This document shows, piece after piece, positions 57,140 through 64,000 of a stretch of DNA of 64,000 bases. Source of the DNA: Dendrobium chrysotoxum (lineage: Eukaryota; Streptophyta; Magnoliopsida; Asparagales; Orchidaceae). Location of the stretch: NCBI GenBank assembly GCA_019925795.1, contig CM034301.1, positions 47,517,783 to 47,581,782 of the forward strand, given 5' to 3'. The notes below the pieces were generated by a model that saw nothing but the letters and a program-made list of their open reading frames with translations, had not been told where the DNA came from and searched no databases. The stretch's first letter is position 1; the number at the start of each line of letters is the position of its first letter. The position numbers and the translations under genes are program-made.

Positions 57140-58938
57140 CAAAGAGATCCGTAAGAAGTCTAAGAAAATATTATGCAATGCAAAGATTTTAGCTTTTAAT
57201 GATTTTTATAATAGTTTAGATACTAAAGAGGCCGAAAGATATATGTATAAGTTAGTCAAACTAAGAGATAGGAGCAGTAAAGATTTAGTTCAAGTGAAGT
57301 GCATTAAAGATGAAAATAAAAAAATGCTTTTATTAGAAGAGGATATTCAACAAAGGTGGATGAAATATTTTGTTAAGCTTTTCAATGAAGATTGCGAGAA
57401 TACGATTGACTTTAGTAACCTTAGCGCTCGTGAAAACAGAGATTTTTATTTTTATCGGCGTATTAATAAAACTGAAGCTAGAGAGGTTTTAAAGAGAATT
57501 AAGTTTGAAAAAGCTGTTGGACCTGTTGATATTCCAATAGAGGTGTGAAAATGCTTAGGAGATAAAGGAATTTCTTGGCTTACTAAACTTTTTAATTTTA
57601 TTTTAAAGGCTAAAAAGATGCCAGATGAGTGGAAAATGAGTGTATTGATTCCTATTTTTAAAAATAAAGGTGATGCACAAGATTGTATGAATTATAGAGG
57701 AATTAAGTTAATGTGTCATACTTGAAAACTTTGGGAGAGAGTTATGGAGCATAGACTATGTCATGGTACCAATGTTTCTCAAAATCAATTTTGATGCAAG
57801 CCAGGTAGGTCTACTATGGAAGCTATACATTGATAGGTTTGATGGAGAAGTATAGAGAGAATAAGGATGATCTACATATGATATTTATTGATTTAGAGAA
57901 AGCATATGATAAAGTTCCAAGATAAGTGCTATGGAGAGTTCTAGAAAAGAAAGGGGTTAATAATGTTTATATTCAAGTCATTAAGGATATGTATGCAGGA
58001 GCTGTTACACAAGGTTGTTTGATCAAGTTTTTTCCTATTTCAGTTGGATTACATCAAGAATCATCCTTAAGCCCATATCTTTTTGCTTTAGTCATGGATG
58101 TTCTTACTAGACATTTGCAAGAGGATGTACCTTGGTGTATGCTTTTTGCTGATGATATTCTTTATGTTGATAAGACTAGAGAGGAAGTTGAAGGTAAATT
58201 GAATTATGGAGGTCAACCTTAGAGTCTAAAGGTTTTCGTTCGAGTAGATCTAAAATCGAATACATGGAGTGTAATTTTAGTAGTAATAGATCTAGTAAGG
58301 GGATTGTGACTTTGGGCGATCAAGTCATTAATAAGAGTACACATTTTAGATATCTTGGGTCTATTGTCCAGAGTGATGGTGAAATAGATTGGGATATTAT
58401 TAGTAGAATTCAAGTTGGATGGTTGAAGTAGGGGAATGCATTAGGCTTGTTATGTGATAGAAAAGTACCCCTCAAACTTAAGGGAAAATTCTATAAGATG
58501 GTGGTGAGACCTGCAATGCTTTATGGCGCAGAATGTTTGCCATTAAAAGAGAAACATAATATTAAGTTAAGTGTTGCAGAAATGAGGATGCTTAGGTGGA
58601 TGAGTGGCTTTACTCTTAGAGACAGGATACCAAACCAGCATATATGTGAAAAGGTTGGAGTAGCTACAGTGGCAGATAAGATTAGAGAGAGTTGCCTCAG
58701 ATGGTTTGGTCACACAAAATGGCGGCCTTCCGATGACCTGGTTAGGAGAGTAGATATATTAGATTTGGCTTATGTGAAGAAAGGTAGAGGTAGACCTAAG
58801 TAGACTTGGTTAGAAAATATTAGAAATGATCTTTCTTTATTAGATTTAAATGATAATTTGACTCTTAACAGGGCACAATGGAGTAAAAGGATTCATATAG
58901 CCAACTCCACATAGTGGGATAAAGGCTTGCTGCTGTTG
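57140..58938 (+). mobile_element. RTE-type LINE copy 2, 5'-truncated, with many stops
   Basis: The target duplication is about 19 bp with small differences (TTGATTTTGGGAACCTGAAT at 57120-57139; TTGATTTTGGGGCTGAATT at 58939-58957). It extends about 190 bp further 5' than copy 1 (MYKLVKLRDRSSKDLVQVK). It then runs through the same RT motifs (LFADDILYVDKTR near 58142) to a CTGCTGTTG tail. Stops near 57546, 57724, 57793, 57923, 58220, 58429 and 58801 break the frame. Confidence 0.87.
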
Positions 58939-59222
58939 TTGATTTTGGGGCTGAATTGCTTTTTTGACATTCGGTATATATTGAATATCTCAGATAACTG
59001 TATTATTTATAAAAATTGGTTTGAAATGTCACAAGCATGCAAAAAGTACCTGCAAATTGCATTCTATCTTGCTATTGCTTCATTTTTTGAATTGTTTGTG
59101 GCTTTAAATTTCTAGATACTTCATCCCGTAATATTTTATTAGATCTCTACGTTCAATCACTTGCATGTTTATCTGAAATCTCCTCACCTGTGACAAAGAT
59201 CATTTTATTTGTTTTTAAACAG

Positions 59223-59419
59223 TTCATAGGTGCGACATTGGGTGAGGCTGACTTGAACATACAAACCGAAAATGGCCAGATCGGAATGCCAACTAACATT
59301 TGCTGTGTCGTTGTTGAATACCTTCCTGGGGGCGCCTTAAAAACTTATCTCATAAAAAATCATAGAAGAAAGCTAGCCTTTAAAGTTGTAGTCCAACTAG
59401 CTCTTGATCTTGCAAGGGG
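59223..59419 (+). CDS. Raf-like protein kinase, exon 3
   Basis: The acceptor TTTTTAAACAG is followed by FIGATLGEADLNIQTENG, then GMPTNICCVVVEYLPGGALK and ending ALDLARG (residues 128-193). The hinge is VVEYLPGG. The exon ends with two bases of a split Gly codon at GTAATT. The exon is clearly used: it joins in phase to both neighbours. A truncated duplicate of its first 60 nt lies 2.26 kb upstream (56964-57026). Confidence 0.93.
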
Positions 59420-59513
59420 GTAATTACTAATTTATGTATTCAGCTTGAATAAAAAATTTTATTTCATCATTGCTTTGTTGTTTCCTTTACATGTATAAGT
59501 TGTTCAACTCCAG

Positions 59514-59688
59514 GTTGAGTTATCTTCATTCCAAGAAGATTGTACACAGAGATGTTAAGACGGAAAATATGCTTCTAGATCGGTCAAGAACTTTAAAAAT
59601 TGCTGATTTTGGTGTTGCGCGAATTGAAGCACAAAACCCTAACGATATGACTGGAGAAACAGGAACCCTTGGTTATATGGCACCAGAG
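59514..59688 (+). CDS. Raf-like protein kinase, exon 4 (gene continues beyond the window)
   Basis: After a 94-bp intron (59420-59513) the exon reads LSYLHSKKIVHRDVKTENML, then KIADFGVAR and ETGTLGYMAPE. This gives the catalytic loop H204-R205-D206 with K208 and N211, the metal-binding D224-F225-G226, and A249-P250-E251. All core catalytic residues of an active kinase are therefore intact. It ends at a GTTTGT donor. Family members are roughly 370-390 residues, so about 130 residues (the rest of the C-lobe and the tail) should lie right of 64000. No such exon was found in 59689-64000. Confidence 0.93.
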
Positions 59689-60274
59689 GTTTGTGGTTAT
59701 TCTACCTATTTACTTTTTCAAATTCAATTTAAGGACCTTAACCATTTCTAGCTTATTCTACCCTATAATGCACTTCCTCCACAAAATTTCAAGCAGCAAT
59801 ATATTTGAAGCAAACTAAGAAAGTTTGGAATCAGAAGTCTTTTCCTTCTGTATTTGTTTTGCTTCTTCATGTCTTGTGCAATTGCTTTTTTTTTCTTACC
59901 AAACTATTTGCTTCAAAAACTATTAAATTTTATAAAATAATATCATTATTCAATGGAATACTTTCTCTATAAAATGAATTTTGAACCTGTTATTACTTGT
60001 TAATATTCTAAGTACAATTTTCCTATGTTAATAATTTCGTCCTTGTAAGATGATGGTCCCCAATTCTAACTTTTTGCTGCCTCATCATGCCCTGATGTAG
60101 ATGGTTCAACTCACGAGGGCCATGAAATAAAGTCTGCCATGGTTTTTGATTTTAGGCAGTTTACAATCATGCATGCTTATACTACTATTATAAAATGTGC
60201 TTGAGTTTCTTCCCGAATACAATTCTAACGTTCCATTTTATTATCAAAGATGAATCTAAACCATTCATTTTCTT
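59689..60274 (+). other. Kinase intron 4, first part
   Basis: T-rich intron sequence after the exon 4 donor. No further exon or repeat end is seen. Confidence 0.55.
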
Positions 60275-61706
60275 CATGGGCGGATCCCCATAGAGCCGAG
60301 GGTGGGCAAATGCCCACCCTAAATAAGAAAAGAAAAAAAAGTCTATATGGAGGATAAATTTGAAATTTTGACCCCCCCTAAAAAATATTTTGCCTAGTGG
60401 GGGGATTGTGACTTTGGGCGATCAAGTCATTAATAAGAGTACGCGTTTTAGATATCTTGGATCTAGTGTTCAGAGTGATGGTGAAATAGATGGGGATATT
60501 ATTAGTAGAATTCAAGTTGGATGGTTGAAGTGGAGGAATGCATCTGGCTTGTTGTGTGATAGAAAAGTCCCCCTCAAACTTAAGGGAAAATTCTATAAGA
60601 TGGTTGTGAGACCTGTAATGCTTTATGGTGTAGAATGTTGGCCATTAAAAGAGAAGCATAATACTAAGTTAAGTGTTGCAGAGATGAGGATGCTCAGGTG
60701 GATGAGTGGCTTTACCCTTAGAGACAAGATACGAAATGAGCATATTCGTGAAAAGGTTGGAGTAGCTCCGGTGGAAGATAAGATTACAGAGAGTCGCCTT
60801 AGATGGTTTGGTCACATAAAACGACGGCCTTCCGATGACCCGGTTAGGAAAGTAGAGGTATTAGATTTGACTTATATTAATAAAGGTAGAGGTAGACCTA
60901 AAAAGACTTGGTTAGAAAATATTAGAAATGATTTTTTTTTATTAGATTTAAACGAAAATTTGACTTTTAATAAGACATAATGGAGAAAAAGGATTCATGT
61001 AGCTGACCTCACGTAGTGGAGCAAAGGCTTGATGTTGTTGTTGGTTGAAGACAATCATTGAATTATATCTTTCTCTTACAAAAAATATAAGGTGTTTACT
61101 TTCTAGTTCGTATAAAATAGGAGGTGAGCTTTATCCAATGGAGAAAGAAGAGATTTATGGTTTATAGGTTGGGTTTGTATTGCCTTGGATTTGATAATGC
61201 ATGGATGCAAGAGTCCTAGGGATGGCTATGTAGCAGGCAAGCAACTTTAGGAAATGATGGCTTTTATTTTTTCTTTTTTGAAAATTTTCCTATTCTTTTA
61301 TTCCATGGATATATGTGGTGGGCTCTTTAAAGCTTGCATATGCAAGTTGTCATGCATACTTTATAGTTTAATTATCACTTTTTTTTTTCTCAAGTTAGAT
61401 AACATTTAGCTCATTTATTATTATTTTTCACTAAGTTAGAGCCTAGCTTCAACATAATTTACATGATTATACTTCAATTTATATTACTAAAATCAATATT
61501 ATATTGAAAGATAAATGATAAAAATTTCTTCTTATAAATTTGATAGCATTATATTGTTAAATTAAAAAAAATTATTTTATTATTATTACTATTTGTTATT
61601 AATATTGTTATTATTTATTATTATTATTATTGTTGTTGTTGTTATTTATTATTTTAATTAACAAAAATTTTGTCCACCCTGAAAAAAGAAGCTGGATTCA
61701 CCCTTG
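60275..61706 (+). mobile_element. Second hAT copy of the CATGGGCGGATCC family, split by a LINE
   Basis: The left part (60275-60393) matches the first 170 bp of the hAT at 51556: CATGGGCGGATCCCC, GAGGGTGGGCAAATGCCCACCC and a C-run. The right end (61668-61706) reads GTCCACCCTGAAAAAAGAAG then CTGGATTCACCCTTG, like the right end at 53945-53972. No transposase is present. Flanks resemble each other only loosely, so the target duplication is uncertain. Confidence 0.6.
60394..61045 (+). mobile_element. RTE-type LINE copy 3, short 3' fragment
   Basis: It begins at the point equivalent to 55720 of copy 1 (GGGGATTGTGACTTTGGGCG), carries a 196-codon open frame (60390-60980) covering only the post-RT C-terminal region, and ends GGCTTGATGTTGTTGTTGG. 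It is inserted in the hAT copy above. Confidence 0.85.
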
Positions 61707-64000
61707 AATTTTTCTCTATACATTTAATTTATTGTTTAACTTCATTTATTTATTAAAATGCATGACAATTTTTTATTTTATTTATGTTAATTGCATTTAA
61801 TTAAAAGCCAATTATTGGAAATGCCAAAGATTATAATTGCATTTATTTCTATATTTAAATATAGTTAATTAATTAATTTATTTACATTATATTTTTAATT
61901 TATACATATTCAAACTATTAATAACATAATTCATTAATTAATATTCATTCATTAATAATTGTTAAAATTCCGTTATTTTAATAACCCGTAATTTCAAAAA
62001 TAAAAATTTAAAATATAAATGTTAATTAATTATTCCTTTAAAGAACTTTGACATTTAGAAGTCTGTAATTATTTATAACAGAATTTAAAATTCTAGATAT
62101 TTAAAGTAATAAATATTCATTAATTAAATATTAATAATTTAATTCATTAATTTATATTCAATTGTTAATAATTGTTACATATTATATGACCATGATTAAA
62201 ATAATTAAATCAAATTAAATCTATCTTATCTATATTGCTATCATAAAAGTGGCTTGATTTTTTTCAATATTAAATTTTAATCAGTCATTTAGCTCTTATT
62301 ATTTTAAATCTCAACCATTCAAATTTATTGTCCTTTATCTATAATACTATTTTAAATCACAACCATTTTATTTATGTCTAAGCATTAGGAAGTTCATCAT
62401 AATTTTTGCATATTAATTTTATAAATGAAATCCTATTTATTTTCGTTAATAAATTCTCATCATAGAATTATTTGTAGCATTAATTTTAAGTAGGGAGCCC
62501 AATAATTTTTCAAATAGGGAGCCAAACAGTTTAAGAAATAGGGAGCTGAATAGTTAGCAACAACATCTTATCAATTGATTATTGATAACTTGATAAGTCA
62601 AACTACTTAGTATCTCTTCCTTTAAAGAAAAGCCATTAGTAAATAGCCATTCGCATCCTAATCTTTTGTATTATGCCCATTCATATTCATTTTCAAGCAA
62701 AGATCATTCATATATATATGCCAAGACCATTAATCGAATAAGCCCACTGCATAAATTAAGCACTTATTAGTTTAAGTGTTCCTCTAACGATATTTCCATC
62801 TATCTAATGTGCATTCTCCTCTCTCTTTCTGACTACCATTGCTTTTGCGTCACCCCTCTCAATTTCTTCCCCTGCTTATTTACCACATGCTTTGCTCTCC
62901 TCAAAGCGAGAGCAAAACCTTTTGAAGAAAGGTAAAAACAAAGATAATCCTATCGAGAGAGAGCAAAAATCAGATGATGAAAAAGGACAACAGTGCATTT
63001 GGAGCAACGGTGTTTATGCACTCCTCTCTTATTTCTTCTCTCTCGACTCCAAGCATATGTTTTCTTTATTCTTATATTTATCATAAAAGGAGAGTACTTC
63101 TACCAGTCATGCATGATATAGACATAATTTATAACAAGGCATAGTATATTATATTACAAATCGTTCAATTTATGCCGGATGTCTTAACATTTATTATGTC
63201 TACAACTATTATATATAGTTCATTGCTGTAAAGGGCTTCAATGCTTTGTAAAATGGTTGTCAGCATCTTATTGAAAAGAATAATTTTATTTTGGAATATT
63301 AATTATTTAATACAAATCAGATTTTGCATGTTCGTTTCAATTAACCCTTACTAGTTTGGGATGATGTGATTATTATTTTTTTTAATATTAGCAACGTAAC
63401 ATGTGATTAAGTTATCTTTATAACATTTTAAATAAACAAAAGCTTATGATTATATAATATTAGAAATAAATTTATATAAAAAAGTAAAGAAAATTTTGAA
63501 CATTCATTATAAGCGCACTCTATAATATTAAAGTGCATGGGTCCTAGCATTTTTATTTCACACGATCTGATGAGCTTCAAAATTATTTGATAATCATGAA
63601 CATGGGATGCTGAAGATTAATGTGTGAAAGCTTTATTTAGTTTTCAAAGATGTAGATTTTTTCCCTTATTTTGAATTGAAGTGCTATTTGCTTTTGATCT
63701 TCTTGAACATTTTTCCATTTTTTTCTAAAAGGATTTTATTTTCATTGATTTTCTTATTTATAGTTAAAAAATAATCATTTAGAAATTAGCAAGTTACACA
63801 CTTGGGATGCATATTACTATTTTCTCTCTTGATATCTTGTAATGAATCTGTAATAAAGATTGTTCCATAAATGCTATTTAATTATTAACATGCAACTTTA
63901 AGCAAATATATTATTTAATTATTTGGTATTTGTTTCAATTTTTTTTCTTGTAGTTTTACTTTAATTTATTTAGAGGAAAATAGTTTAATGTACCCTTAAA
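61707..64000 (+). other. Kinase intron 4, distal part (to window end)
   Basis: Very AT-rich, with many TTAATTAAT words. A 24-bp tandem repeat in three copies ('aaatagggagccaaacagtt'-like) lies at 62488-62557. A perfect 9-bp hairpin TTTGCTCTC/GAGAGCAAA is at 62891-62899 and 62908-62916. No exon of the kinase could be found. Confidence 0.55.

Noticed and set aside
62816..63086. Possible miRNA precursor around the TTTGCTCTC/GAGAGCAAA hairpin
   Set aside because: The perfect stem is only 9 bp and the flanks do not extend it convincingly; no known miRNA is recognised.
1..64000. tRNA, rRNA, snoRNA genes
   Set aside because: No tRNA A/B boxes with a matching cloverleaf and no rRNA segment were noticed; a covariance-model search would be needed to be sure.

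Overview
This window is nuclear DNA from a flowering plant with a large, transposon-rich genome. The signs are GT-AG spliced exons in plant protein families, plant-type Ty3/gypsy, Ty1/copia, hAT and RTE-LINE elements, AT-rich spacers, and introns of 9 kb and 15 kb loaded with transposons. The species cannot be fixed from the sequence. A magnoliid or another long-intron angiosperm would fit, but that is inference.

There are two host genes, both cut by the window edges. At the left edge, on the minus strand, are the first two coding exons (686-548, 459-404) of a protein with a chloroplast-type transit peptide, perhaps an RlmN-like RNA methyltransferase. On the plus strand from about 33.98 kb to beyond 64 kb is a group-C Raf-like protein kinase of the CBC1/CBC2 type. 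Four coding exons (34306-34564, 43779-43900, 59223-59419, 59514-59688) join in phase into residues 1-251, up to the APE motif. The last part of the kinase domain lies beyond the window.

Between the two genes (about 0.8-33.7 kb) is a transposon graveyard. It holds an ARGONAUTE4-clade pseudogene fragment (about 3.23-3.93 kb, minus), a lone hAT terminus (4.09 kb) and a 112-bp AT-rich tandem repeat (5.57-6.37 kb). A near-complete Tat-lineage Ty3/gypsy element follows (6481-16167), with an antisense ORF that has its own TATA box and a candidate intron. Next come decayed Del/Tekay-type chromovirus LTRs and gag pieces (about 16.2-33.7 kb). A solo LTR of the Tat family (31433-33170, TSD ATAAA) is nested in one of these LTRs and carries a greatly expanded 30-bp minisatellite.

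Kinase intron 1 (34565-43778) holds an antisense RTE fragment and a complete chromodomain Ty3/gypsy element (37268-42994, TSD TAATA). Intron 2 (43901-59222) holds a short hAT element with terminal inverted repeats (45459-45959), a decayed Ty1/copia fragment, a C-rich island, a 2.4-kb hAT element with a perfect 8-bp TSD (51556-53972) and two 5'-truncated RTE LINEs with target duplications. It also holds a tandem duplication of the intron end plus the first 60 nt of exon 3, which makes a stop-containing decoy exon. Intron 4 holds a second hAT copy with another RTE fragment inside. No tRNA, rRNA, CRISPR array or prokaryotic feature was seen.
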